This document shows, one piece after another, positions 53,925 to 63,424 of a stretch of DNA of 64,000 nt. This DNA is from Candidatus Brocadia sp. Lineage in GTDB: Bacteria; Planctomycetota; Brocadiia; Brocadiales; Brocadiaceae. The notes beneath the pieces are model-generated. The model worked only from the letters and a program-made list of their open reading frames with translations. It was not told where the DNA came from and ran no database searches. Both the position numbers and the translations under genes were made by a program. Position 1 is the first letter of the stretch. Every line of letters begins with the position of its first letter. Location: contig JABWAQ010000005.1 in assembly GCA_013360945.1 (NCBI GenBank), positions 1 through 64,000 of the forward strand, written 5' to 3'.

Positions 53925-55832
53925 TCAGGACGCTGATAGTACTATTAAAGCTACTGCATAGGGTTCCAGGCTCACGCCTTTTCTGAAACTGCGTGACGGC
54001 TGTATTATATCTTCCTCAACCTTCTGTAATTTAACCGCCGGCCATTCATTAATATCATCTATCTTCCTATAGAAATAATCCCGGTCTACTTTCTGGGCTT
54101 CCAACAGATCCTTTTTCTTTTTCTCGGTTACTTTCTTAAATAACTCTCTCAGGGCGACTTTCCTCTCCCTCATGCTTTGCAGCGCATCAATCTCTTCTTT
54201 GCTCCATATTTTTGATAGGTATTTTATTCCCTCCTGCCAGGCATCATTTCTTGTACGCTTAACTGCTCCATCGACTTTCTCTTTTATTGCGTAGCAATTA
54301 CTATGATTGACATCAATAAGGTACTGTGAATACTTGAGGTTTCCCTCAAAAGGCATGTTCTTAAATTGTATTTCCATATCTACAGGAATTTTTTGCCTTT
54401 CTTTCGCCTTTTGCGCATAGTTAACAACTTGCCGGATATCATCTTTTACTCGTTCAGGAATTTGTATATCCTCAAGTGGCCTTCTTTTATTCAGGAGTTC
54501 TTCCAGGAAAGTTCTGTCGAGTCCATAACGTTTAAGATCGGTCTTACGATAACCTTTTACATTCAAAGTAACACTTACTGACCTCTTAAGCATCTCGTCC
54601 GGTGGAATAAAATTAGAAATAAGGAGATACATGTTTTGTTCATCCATTGAAATCACAGCGGATAAGAATGGATCGGCAAGCTTTACATCAAGCCTTTTTC
54701 CTTTCAACATCCCCATCGCTTTAAATGCATTATAGGCAGGTTTTACCACGTAACTTCTGGTTATTAAACCTTGCTCTCCTATAAACTCAGTCTTTTTATC
54801 CGTCTTTATCCAGTCCTCAAAGAGATTAAAAAAGATGTGCCGCTGAATGCCTGCTTTATCCATTGCTAAGATTGATGACACGATATAGGCAGCCAGGAAC
54901 TCATTGTCCCTTCCCGATAATCCTACAGATGGATAATTTTTCAAAGCATTCCAGGAACCGATGTTCATTTCCATATTTGCATCATATCCAAATTCTGTTA
55001 GCCATTTCTTTACCTTGCCAACTTCCAAATCATAACGACCGGGAGATATGGGAACAGCATCGAAAACATGCCAGACAATAAAATCAATTGGCAATCTGCT
55101 CATGCCCAATTCAGGCAAGCCTGTCCTGCTGCAATACGCAATAAAATTATACATCAGGGGCATTATAGATGCACCTTTATTAATCTTCCCTTCAAAGCCA
55201 CTTGTGGCAGGTCCGCCTATCTTGGCCTGTTTATTTGCTTTTTTTACTCCAAGAACGGAATGCTTATACAGCTCCAGATAATCTCGCTCCGTACCATGCC
55301 AAAAGCCATCCGGTTCATCCCAGACTACGTATTTTGCATCGATATGAAGTTGATTATTGAAATAGTTAACAATTCCTTCAACAAATTTAGCCCATCCGTC
55401 ATAATCCAGGGGAGGATTTCTGAATCCGTCATCCTTGCCCCATAACCACTTTGGTACTGGCATTAATCTGATCAGACACTCTCCGCCTAAATCATTGGTG
55501 CGTTTTACCCATTGTGAAAGATTGGATGAAGGCAATTTATTGATAAACTCCTTTAACGAATTGCATTGGAGAAGTTCAGGATAAAAATCCCAGGAAAATT
55601 CCATCTGGCCTGGCCTTTGATCTCTAAAAAACTTTTCCAAAGGGTAATCAACAGGCAAAGAATTGAGAAATACCCCAGCCCGGAACAAATAAGGGATTCC
55701 ACCTTTGCTTGTGGATGCGTCTACTTCCAGGGTTACCGTATCAGAAAAACTTTTACTGGAAATAATTGCACAAAACACAATAAAAACCCATACTGAAATA
55801 ATCGGTTTCCAGAGTATGCAATTTCTCTTCAT
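53925..55832 (-). CDS. Exported GH39-like glycoside hydrolase
   Basis: 635 residues. A signal peptide (about 1-31) precedes a TIM-barrel-like region with GGECLIRLMP and YVVWDEPDGFWHG; the WDEPD matches the WNEP acid/base motif of GH39-type enzymes such as PslG, which cut nascent exopolysaccharide during export. The C-terminal third (about 440-600) is a charged helical extension. The nucleophile cannot be placed by eye. It is embedded in the glycan locus. Confidence 0.7.
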   Translation of the reverse strand: MKRNCILWKPIISVWVFIVFCAIISSKSFSDTVTLEVDASTSKGGIPYLFRAGVFLNSLPVDYPLEKFFRDQRPGQMEFSWDFYPELLQCNSLKEFINKLPSSNLSQWVKRTNDLGGECLIRLMPVPKWLWGKDDGFRNPPLDYDGWAKFVEGIVNYFNNQLHIDAKYVVWDEPDGFWHGTERDYLELYKHSVLGVKKANKQAKIGGPATSGFEGKINKGASIMPLMYNFIAYCSRTGLPELGMSRLPIDFIVWHVFDAVPISPGRYDLEVGKVKKWLTEFGYDANMEMNIGSWNALKNYPSVGLSGRDNEFLAAYIVSSILAMDKAGIQRHIFFNLFEDWIKTDKKTEFIGEQGLITRSYVVKPAYNAFKAMGMLKGKRLDVKLADPFLSAVISMDEQNMYLLISNFIPPDEMLKRSVSVTLNVKGYRKTDLKRYGLDRTFLEELLNKRRPLEDIQIPERVKDDIRQVVNYAQKAKERQKIPVDMEIQFKNMPFEGNLKYSQYLIDVNHSNCYAIKEKVDGAVKRTRNDAWQEGIKYLSKIWSKEEIDALQSMRERKVALRELFKKVTEKKKKDLLEAQKVDRDYFYRKIDDINEWPAVKLQKVEEDIIQPSRSFRKGVSLEPYAVALIVLSAS

Positions 55833-55835
55833 GTT

Positions 55836-56978
55836 TTATTTCTTTTTGAGCAAATCAAGGTAGAGTTTTTCATAATGTGTGATCATTTGTTCAACAGAAA
55901 AAAGTTGTTGCACCCTTCGTTTCCCGGCTTCGCCCATTTCTTTGGCTATTCGTTTGTTTTCTATCAAAGTGATTATTGCATTCGCCATGACCTCTGGCCT
56001 GGAAGGAGGTACCAGGATACCTGTTTTGCCATCATCCACCACCTCTGGAATACCCCCCACATGTGTTGCTACAACAGGCTTCTTCGTATACATGGCTTCT
56101 AAAAGTAAAAAAGGAAGCGCTTCCCATAAGGACGGTATACATACGACATCAATGATATCCATGTATTCCTTTACATTTTTTTTCCAACCGGTAAATAGCA
56201 CAACGTCTTTAATTCCCAATTGCATTGACAACTTTTCCATATCATTTCTGAGTGGTCCGTCACCAACAACAAGGAAATTAACATTCGGAATAGCATCTTT
56301 GATAATTCTGGCTGCCCTGAGAAAGTCGTCTACGGCCTTTTGTGGCTCGATTCGGCCGATGTTCCCCACAAGGGGAATGTTTTCCCCGATGCCTAGTTCT
56401 TTCCTGAGATTGTTGTGATGAACCCGAATCTCGTTTTCATCTGTCTCTATACCATGATAAATGACACTTACTTTTTCGGAGATTGTAACACGAGCTTGAA
56501 TTCCTACCTCTAACATATTTCTCGAGACAGCCACATAATGGTCTGTAAATCGATCAAGAAACTTTTCTATGGTTTTAAAAAATCTTCTCTGAACAAATGT
56601 GCTATGAGAGTAATTAAAAGCCCATCCATGTATCGTCCAAATGACACAGGGTATTCCCACACTTTTGGCAGCAATTCTTCCCAGAAACCCACCAACGGAA
56701 GTATGGGTATGTACGATATCAAACATTCCTTTCTGTAAAATTTTCCTCAGTTGCCGGAATCCCCTGATATTACAATAATGAAAAGGCTGCCTGGATATCG
56801 TCAGCGGATATACCTGGACTTGTGTTTTAACGATATCACAGTAAAAGGGTCCATCTGGTGGCATGGCTATAGAAATATCAAATACCTTCCGATCCAAGTA
56901 TTTGAGCAATAACAAGAGGGAAAAAGCGCTCCCGCCCGTAGTAGTAGAGGTCACGTGCAATATCTTTACTTTTCCCAC
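55836..56978 (-). CDS. GT4-family glycosyltransferase
   Basis: 380 residues, GT-B fold. The N-terminal TSTTTGGSAFSL acceptor-side loop and the C-terminal FTGWKKNVKEYMDIIDV, PSLWEALPFLLLEAMYTKKPV and GGIPEVVDDGKTG donor motifs (EX7E) define GT4. It adds a nucleotide-activated sugar to the growing glycan at the cytoplasmic face. It starts four bases after the stop of the unknown gene upstream and ends four bases before the GH39-like gene. Confidence 0.9.
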   Translation of the reverse strand: MGKVKILHVTSTTTGGSAFSLLLLLKYLDRKVFDISIAMPPDGPFYCDIVKTQVQVYPLTISRQPFHYCNIRGFRQLRKILQKGMFDIVHTHTSVGGFLGRIAAKSVGIPCVIWTIHGWAFNYSHSTFVQRRFFKTIEKFLDRFTDHYVAVSRNMLEVGIQARVTISEKVSVIYHGIETDENEIRVHHNNLRKELGIGENIPLVGNIGRIEPQKAVDDFLRAARIIKDAIPNVNFLVVGDGPLRNDMEKLSMQLGIKDVVLFTGWKKNVKEYMDIIDVVCIPSLWEALPFLLLEAMYTKKPVVATHVGGIPEVVDDGKTGILVPPSRPEVMANAIITLIENKRIAKEMGEAGKRRVQQLFSVEQMITHYEKLYLDLLKKK

Positions 56979-56982
56979 CTGT

Positions 56983-57453
56983 TTATTCCTTTATCCTTCT
57001 TCCGTGTAGTCTAAGAATTTCCAAACTTCGTTTCTCAAGAGTAAGAACCATTGCATCATTATCAGGTCTTTGCTTCGGGAAATCAAAGTATATTGCAATA
57101 TTCTCATGGATTTTAAACATTACAGGATTGTTCCTTGAATAACCAGGGGCCTTATTGATTGGGACAAGATCGTAGATGCCTTTTTTCTGATAACTATCTG
57201 TGTAAGTCGTGCCGGGACAGGATTTGTCTCTTGAATTCTGCAGGATTTTCTCTATTTCAGTAACGTTCAAATAATGGTTACATAAATGAGTGGCAATGAA
57301 AACCAGAATACCGTTCTTCTCAGCGTGGTAGTATAATAATTTTGCTCGTGTATTAAAATAAAAATCTTTTTCAGTGTGTCCAGATTGGAAAAAATTCTCC
57401 AGTGAACGCCAAGAGAGAATCATTGTTGAGATAACATGAATCCAAAGTATCAA
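56983..57453 (-). CDS. Hypothetical protein of the glycan locus
   Basis: 156 residues, perhaps starting at an internal ATG ten codons in. It overlaps the epimerase gene by four bases. No signal peptide or membrane helix is certain. Features include THLCNHYLNVTEIEKIL and PVMFKIHENIAIYFDFPKQRP. I do not recognise a family. The close spacing on both sides supports expression as part of the operon. Confidence 0.6.
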   Translation of the reverse strand: MILWIHVISTMILSWRSLENFFQSGHTEKDFYFNTRAKLLYYHAEKNGILVFIATHLCNHYLNVTEIEKILQNSRDKSCPGTTYTDSYQKKGIYDLVPINKAPGYSRNNPVMFKIHENIAIYFDFPKQRPDNDAMVLTLEKRSLEILRLHGRRIKE

Positions 57454-58490
57454 TCAGGGAGAATTGCTTTGTTTTGCCGGCATGGGCTCGTGTGTGACAA
57501 GGCATTTGTAACATTTGTTGTGTCGTTCTTTTCACGCATCTGAAGATACCACATCACCGTATTCTCAAGTCCTTCATCAAGCAAGACAGGCTGTTTAAAA
57601 CCGCATTGCCTGATTTTATCGGATTTATAGTAAGTTTGAGCGCAAAATTTTCTTATTCTAACCCTCCTCATGGGAAGATCAACCCCTGTTAGATTGGAAG
57701 CGATATCCATTGCCATACCTCCTAGCTGTGATATAAATAATGGGATCTTCCGGCGGGGAATTGGCACATGTGCATAGGTAGCTATTTTTTCAACAATCTG
57801 TCTTGTGGTCATATACGGTTCATCAGAATAATTGAACACATCAAAACCGGGCTTCATCCTGTTCAGTAAAAAGAGATTCATAGCCACAAGATTTTCCACA
57901 TAGGCCAAGGATTTGATATTGCTGCCATCACCTATCCAGATGAACTTTCTCTTAACGACAGCGTCCATCAAACGATAAACATTGGCATAGTTATGAGCGC
58001 CGAAAACAACCGTTGGCCTGATGGCCAATGCCATTCTGGAATTGTCTTCGTCAGCCCATGCTTTGATTGTTTTTTCCGAAGCCAGCTTAGTGCGTCCATA
58101 GTCATCAATAGGTAACAGTTTTCCACTTTCGGCGGCCTCACCAGGACCATAAACGGCCACTGAACTGTAAAAAATAAACCTTTTTACGTCTGATTCAGAA
58201 GCAACATCCAGTATGTTTTTTGTTCCTCCTTCATTTATTGCAAAAAATTCCTTCCGCGGTATGCCAAAGTCCTCAAGTTTTGCCGCCAAATGGATTATCA
58301 GATTGACTCCTTTCATTGCATGCCTCAGTGTGCTTTTGTCACGTATATCACCCATAATAAAGTTGCATACGGAAGCCTGCTGTTCATTGGAACATATATC
58401 CAGACCGGTAATGGTATGTCCTTCATTCATAAGCGCCTTACTCAAATATCCGCCAATAAAACCAGCACTGCCAGTTATAAGTATATGCAT
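57450..58490 (-). CDS. NAD-dependent nucleotide-sugar epimerase/dehydratase
   Basis: 346 residues. Extended SDR fold: GSAGFIGGYLSKAL NAD motif, catalytic YSSVAVYGPG region, and a D-Y-G-R-T-K-L segment with Tyr and Lys (YGRTK) in place of the usual YxxxK. The C-terminal substrate domain is complete. The sugar made is unknown. Confidence 0.88.
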   Translation of the reverse strand: MHILITGSAGFIGGYLSKALMNEGHTITGLDICSNEQQASVCNFIMGDIRDKSTLRHAMKGVNLIIHLAAKLEDFGIPRKEFFAINEGGTKNILDVASESDVKRFIFYSSVAVYGPGEAAESGKLLPIDDYGRTKLASEKTIKAWADEDNSRMALAIRPTVVFGAHNYANVYRLMDAVVKRKFIWIGDGSNIKSLAYVENLVAMNLFLLNRMKPGFDVFNYSDEPYMTTRQIVEKIATYAHVPIPRRKIPLFISQLGGMAMDIASNLTGVDLPMRRVRIRKFCAQTYYKSDKIRQCGFKQPVLLDEGLENTVMWYLQMREKNDTTNVTNALSHTSPCRQNKAILPD

Positions 58491-58604
58491 AATCTATTAC
58501 TCTCTTAAAGAAGTTTAAAAAATAGTTACCTGTGTTTTGGAAATTCTCCAAACAGCATAGTTCGTTTACATCGGTACTTACAATAAGTCTCGCATGAATT
58601 CTTT

Positions 58605-59717
58605 TTACCTTACATCACAATAGAGCTGCATCGTTTCCCTGGCCGTTTTTTCCCATGAAAATGACTTTGCCCGTTCAAGCCCTTTTTCAACAAGCATCTT
58701 CCGTAACTGAGGGTTTGAAAGCACGTCGTATACAGCACCTGACATTCCCTTTACATTTAAGGGGTCTGTCAGAATAGCCGCGTCGGTTGCTATTTCCGGG
58801 ATTGATGCCTGATTCGAGGCAACCACGGGTGCCCCACATGCCATTGCTTCAATGATTGGAAGGCCAAAACCCTCGTAAATAGATGGAAATACAAAGACGG
58901 TGGCGCCGCTATAAAAAACCGGCAAATCCTCCTCGCGGACATGATTTATGCATATTACAGTTGATTCTATTCCCAGTTGTTTGATTAATGCAGGAACTTC
59001 TGGATAACGTGTGCTTTGCTTTCCAACAATGACAAGATAATAACTATGCCTCATATGATGTGGCAATTGTGCGTATGCCTTTACCAGTGTTGGAAGGTTC
59101 TTGTTTTCTTTATATGTTCCCACATACAGAATATAATCTTTCGTAATCCCGTATTTTTTCTTGACATTCTCTAAAACTTCTTTATCTTTGATTACCTGAA
59201 ACTCTGCACTTACGCCATTGTGAATTGTGGTAATTTTATGGCGGCTCTTTGGGTATAAAGCACTTAGTTCTTTCGAAGTAAAATCTGATATTGTAATAAT
59301 TTTATCAGCAAATTTGATAGCCCACCAGTTAGTGATTTGAAAGTACACCCACGATAATTTCGAAGGAAGAAATTCAGGATGAATTTTTAAAAGCAAATCA
59401 TGTAAGGTGATAACATGCCGGCATGTTCGTAATAATGGAATAGCCAAGGAAGTGGTTGAATGAAAGAGATCTAGTTTGTCTTTGTATAGGAAATACGGCA
59501 AGTATAGCTGTTCCTTTACGGTATAAATTTGATACGGTACCAGAACGCATTGGAAATTTGGGTTATCAATTTTGTTCTCATCCATATGTTCAACCGTGGG
59601 AAAATATATAATATATTGATTCCTCGTATCCACTCTTGCAAGATGTCGTATCAGTTCACGGATGTAACGGCCAATTCCTTGTAAATGAATTGCACGTGCA
59701 TCAATACCTATTCTCAT
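58605..59717 (-). CDS. GT4-family glycosyltransferase
   Basis: 370 residues from the ATG at 59717 (MRIGIDARAIHLQGIGRY), with TGAGG in front; upstream ATGs add six residues. The donor half has YVGTYKENKNLPTLVKAY, FPSIYEGFGLPIIEAMACGAPV and ASNQASIPEIA, typical of mannosyl-type GT4 enzymes. It is convergent with nothing; a divergent GT9 gene starts 106 bases away. Confidence 0.9.
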   Translation of the reverse strand: MRIGIDARAIHLQGIGRYIRELIRHLARVDTRNQYIIYFPTVEHMDENKIDNPNFQCVLVPYQIYTVKEQLYLPYFLYKDKLDLFHSTTSLAIPLLRTCRHVITLHDLLLKIHPEFLPSKLSWVYFQITNWWAIKFADKIITISDFTSKELSALYPKSRHKITTIHNGVSAEFQVIKDKEVLENVKKKYGITKDYILYVGTYKENKNLPTLVKAYAQLPHHMRHSYYLVIVGKQSTRYPEVPALIKQLGIESTVICINHVREEDLPVFYSGATVFVFPSIYEGFGLPIIEAMACGAPVVASNQASIPEIATDAAILTDPLNVKGMSGAVYDVLSNPQLRKMLVEKGLERAKSFSWEKTARETMQLYCDVR

Positions 59718-59822
59718 TATAGACCTCATTCTCATATGATAAAAGCAACAGTATTAATCGAGTTTCTCAGCAATAGCATCCGTTTTATTTGTCGATCCGG
59801 TCAATATTTTTAACTTCTGACA

Positions 59823-60968
59823 ATGAAAGAGTTGATCAAGAAACCTCTTTTGCGAATAGTGTACCTTCTGGGAATACCTTGTAGACACTTATTCAAAAAA
59901 CAATTCCAAAAAGAAAAGATACAGCAGATACTCGTTTTTCAGCTGGGAGGCATTGGAGATGTCCTCCGCATATTTCCAGCGATTATAGCCTTAAGAAACA
60001 ACTTTCCCCACGCTACTATTTCCACACTCACCGAATTTGGAGATGAGCTATTTGATTTATTCCCTTATCCTCATGCCATCTCAGAAAAGTACTGTTATGA
60101 TCCAAGGGGAAAGCATAAGAGTATATTGAATAAATTCAGGTTTTCCAGGTCACTGAGCCGTAAGAACTTTGACCTCATTTATAACGCAAATCGTGGAAAT
60201 GTAATAATAGAAGCCTCAATCATGGCATTCATTGTTGGCGCCCCACACAGACTGGGATTTGAAAAAAATGGAGCAGGATTTTTGAATACCGTGAGAATTA
60301 CATTCAAATATGATCGATACATTTTAGAGCAGAATCTCGACCTCCTCAGTAAAATAGACGTTAAAACTGAAGATCAAGATATTCATATACAAATTCCCGA
60401 AAGAGGAAAGGTATTTTTAGATACATTTTTGAAAAAATATACTATCCCTGCAGAAAACTTCTTCATCACAGTTCATCCCGGCGCAAAACATGATGGGCAA
60501 TATAGAATGTGGCCGTTGGAAAAATATTCTCAGTTAATCCGGAAAATCATTACCCGCCACAAAGCCATCGTTATTCTGATTGGAAGCAAGGCTGAGACTG
60601 CTATTGCTTCAGTAATTTCATCAACTGTGCAGAGTCGTAATCTCATCAATACCGCAGGACAAACAACTATTCCTCAGATGGCAGCCTTGATAAGCAATTC
60701 AAATTTATTTATTGGTAACGATTCCGGGCCTCTCCATATTGCCATAGCACTAAAGGTGCCTTCTCTTGGGATCTTTAGCTTCACTGCGCCCGAACAAGTA
60801 ATTCCAGTCCACCAGGAACACGTTATTACAATAAAAGCCTGCAATAAGCCTGCTTATACCCACCAGCCTTTTTTAAAATTCAATCAACATGACAGAAAAG
60901 CCCTTGAGCAGATATCTGTTCAGGAGGTGTTAGAGGCGCTTGATAAATTCCTTCCCTTAAAAAGATAA
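59823..60968 (+). CDS. GT9-family heptosyltransferase-like protein
   Basis: 381 residues. QLGGIGDVLRIFPAI at the start, HPGAKHDGQYRMWP, and GNDSGPLHIAIALKVPSLGIF match the ADP-heptose:LPS heptosyltransferase family. It acts on LPS core or a similar glycan in the cytoplasm. It is the only plus-strand gene in the glycan locus. Confidence 0.9.
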   Translation: MKELIKKPLLRIVYLLGIPCRHLFKKQFQKEKIQQILVFQLGGIGDVLRIFPAIIALRNNFPHATISTLTEFGDELFDLFPYPHAISEKYCYDPRGKHKSILNKFRFSRSLSRKNFDLIYNANRGNVIIEASIMAFIVGAPHRLGFEKNGAGFLNTVRITFKYDRYILEQNLDLLSKIDVKTEDQDIHIQIPERGKVFLDTFLKKYTIPAENFFITVHPGAKHDGQYRMWPLEKYSQLIRKIITRHKAIVILIGSKAETAIASVISSTVQSRNLINTAGQTTIPQMAALISNSNLFIGNDSGPLHIAIALKVPSLGIFSFTAPEQVIPVHQEHVITIKACNKPAYTHQPFLKFNQHDRKALEQISVQEVLEALDKFLPLKR

Positions 60969-61005
60969 CGGCAGACAAGATTTGTCCATTATCAGAAAAA
61001 ATATT

Positions 61006-62220
61006 TTACGCCGGCGGACACCTTCGCTGCATTTGTTTCTGCTTGTTCTCCAGTGCCTGCTGAATCAACAACGATGTTCCCTCAACCCTTGCTTCCCAGG
61101 TATATGCTTTTGGAATTTCGATTCTTTTTTCAACAAAAGTGTGGTCTATTCCTTCCGCCAGGCATTCTGCCACCTTTGATATAAATTCTTCCGTACTTTT
61201 ACATAATTTCACCATGGGTTGATATTCTTTTAGCTCGGGAATGTCCGAAGCTACAACAGGTTTTCCAGCAGCAAGATATTCAAACGTCTTGGTTGGCTGG
61301 CAACTCTTGAGAAACGTTTCTCCCTGGTAAGGAATGATACAAACATCGAAGGCCTTTAAATACCCTGGAAGCTGTTCTATCCCTTTTTGCCCTAAAAAAT
61401 GGATGTTTTTTTGTTTTGAAATCTCATGAGGAGGTGGCTCAAAACAAGGACCTATAAAAACAATTGACCACTCAGGACGAGAAATAGACATGCACTTTAT
61501 CCATTCCCAATTTATTCTGTAATTTGTAATAGAACCAACAAAGCCGACAATCGGTTTGGCAAGATTTCTTACATCATCAGGAATCCTGCAAGAATGATCA
61601 AGCGCCTGATGAAAGTGCTCAAAGTCTACGCCCGAAGGAAAATAGTAGGTATTAGGATTTTTTTCCTTTTTTGCATGGTACAAATTTCTGGACGTAGTAA
61701 AGATTACATGTGCTTTTTTAACAAGTTCATCACCAGATACAAACAAATTTTGTTTTTTATGTTTGAGATTTGCAAAAGAACTGATATCGTCATTGCAATC
61801 ATAGCAAATCAGTTTTTCACTAAACTGCCCTTCTGGTTTAACAGCGTAGGGATCATACAGCCACAAGATTGGAGAACAAAAATTAAGTTTCTTCGCAATC
61901 CTGGCGATGAGATGACCAAGATAGAATTGATTGAGCCTGTCACTAATAGCCAGATGTCCATATTGCAGGAAAACAGGAGGTGGATAATACACATGGATGT
62001 TTTTGGTTACCCTTTCAACACCCTTGAACCAAAACCACATCCTTTCCAGAAGGGATCCCAAACTTCTTGGATGAAATAGAGATGTTGTGAGGGCAACAGA
62101 CGGGTCAACGTAGAGAATACGATTGTTTTCCGATAGCCTTTTCATCATGTGATGCATGATCACCGGCAAGTAATCCCATTTTATCCAGGAAATACAAATA
62201 ATATTTTCACCTTTAAGCAT
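61006..62220 (-). CDS. GT-B glycosyltransferase (GT1/GT4-like)
   Basis: 404 residues. The N-terminal half has CISWIKWDYLPVIMHHMM and VDPSVALTTSL, and the donor half has GFVGSITNYRINWEWI, CIIPYQGETFLKSCQPTKTFEYLAAGKPVVASD with the E that binds the donor nucleotide. No membrane helix. It is likely to add a sugar in the same pathway. Confidence 0.82.
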   Translation of the reverse strand: MLKGENIICISWIKWDYLPVIMHHMMKRLSENNRILYVDPSVALTTSLFHPRSLGSLLERMWFWFKGVERVTKNIHVYYPPPVFLQYGHLAISDRLNQFYLGHLIARIAKKLNFCSPILWLYDPYAVKPEGQFSEKLICYDCNDDISSFANLKHKKQNLFVSGDELVKKAHVIFTTSRNLYHAKKEKNPNTYYFPSGVDFEHFHQALDHSCRIPDDVRNLAKPIVGFVGSITNYRINWEWIKCMSISRPEWSIVFIGPCFEPPPHEISKQKNIHFLGQKGIEQLPGYLKAFDVCIIPYQGETFLKSCQPTKTFEYLAAGKPVVASDIPELKEYQPMVKLCKSTEEFISKVAECLAEGIDHTFVEKRIEIPKAYTWEARVEGTSLLIQQALENKQKQMQRRCPPA

Positions 62221-62244
62221 AAGAAAGCTCTGTCGATATATTGG

Positions 62245-63393
62245 TTAATGCATGTGCCAAAGGAGGCGGCGGTTCTGAAAAGGGAATAAAAAACAACTAA
62301 ACTCCAGATTGATATCTGCGCTACAGAAACAATTTTTACAGAACTTTAAAGGAATGGTTCCTTTTTTAAATACACCTTTAAATTCCATACCTTTGGAAAG
62401 AAGACCCTGCAGACCTTCTTCTTTTACATTGCCCAGGGCAGGAAGAAGAGGACACAGTTTAAAACTTCCGTCATAGTCTATAAAATTATTCGTAAAGACG
62501 CTTAAGCACCTGTGGTGCTTAAGCAGTGAATCCATAAAAAATTCTTTTCCATTCCCGGTTCCCAGGTAATTTTGGAAATAAGTCCTTGCATACAGTTTAA
62601 GAAATTTCAGATTCGTGTTTATCTGATGTTTCTTTGACCTCTCGATGCCTTCGAGGATATATCTATCCATCATGTCCAGTTCTTTTTCGTCTTTTGGTAA
62701 TAATTGCAGTTTGCCTTCTTTAGCTTTAGTATTCTCAAAAATCGTAGCAGGACTTATGAGTTGAAAATGCACAGATCTGATCCCCAATTCAGAGGCAAAC
62801 CTGATAAGGTCTGGAATCTGTTTCATGTTTCCTGAATAGATAACCGTGGTAATGTGCTGTTTAACCCTTGCATCAGCAAGGAGCTTTATTGATTGCATAA
62901 CCTTACTAAATGCACCCGGTATTCCTCTGATAAAGTCATACTGCTCTGTGTCTGTGGAGTCCAAAGAAAAACTAATTTCGTCTACACACCTTTTTATTAT
63001 TTCTATCTTTTCGCTGCTCAAAAGAGGTATAGTCAGGGAATTTGTAATTACCTGCACCCGGAGTCCTTTGGTCTTTATATATTTAAGAATTTTAAATATA
63101 TCCTTCCTGATAAAAACTTCTCCACCGACAAGGAGGAGAGAACGTATCCCTGTATTGGATATCTCGTCAATCAGAGAAAACACCCTGTCGGTCGAAATGT
63201 CCTTTTGATTGGACAATTGTTCATGTGCCTCACAGAAAATACACTTTGAATTACAAAGACCGGTTATCGCCCAGCTTATTTGCCGAGGGTGGTTTGAAAG
63301 ATAATAAAATCTTAGATTCCTCAAAAACCTGAGAGAAGGCAGCAGTCTGGTTTTTATTAACAAAGAGGTGAGGTTGTTTCGCACCGTAACCAT
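62245..63393 (-). CDS. Radical SAM/SPASM protein of the glycan locus
   Basis: 382 residues. The cluster motif is GLCNSKCIFCEAH (CxxxCxxC), followed by LLVGGEVFIR, the SAM-binding GGE motif. The C-terminal part has CLSVFTNNFIDYDGSFKLCPLLPALGN and CKNCFCSADINLEFSC, candidate ligands for auxiliary clusters. Such enzymes modify peptides, sugars or lipids; the substrate is unknown. It lies 31 bases before another radical SAM gene and is followed by a glycosyltransferase. Confidence 0.85.
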   Translation of the reverse strand: MVTVRNNLTSLLIKTRLLPSLRFLRNLRFYYLSNHPRQISWAITGLCNSKCIFCEAHEQLSNQKDISTDRVFSLIDEISNTGIRSLLLVGGEVFIRKDIFKILKYIKTKGLRVQVITNSLTIPLLSSEKIEIIKRCVDEISFSLDSTDTEQYDFIRGIPGAFSKVMQSIKLLADARVKQHITTVIYSGNMKQIPDLIRFASELGIRSVHFQLISPATIFENTKAKEGKLQLLPKDEKELDMMDRYILEGIERSKKHQINTNLKFLKLYARTYFQNYLGTGNGKEFFMDSLLKHHRCLSVFTNNFIDYDGSFKLCPLLPALGNVKEEGLQGLLSKGMEFKGVFKKGTIPLKFCKNCFCSADINLEFSCFLFPFQNRRLLWHMH

Positions 63394-63424
63394 TACTTTA
63401 TGTTTTACCTTTCAGTATCTAACG

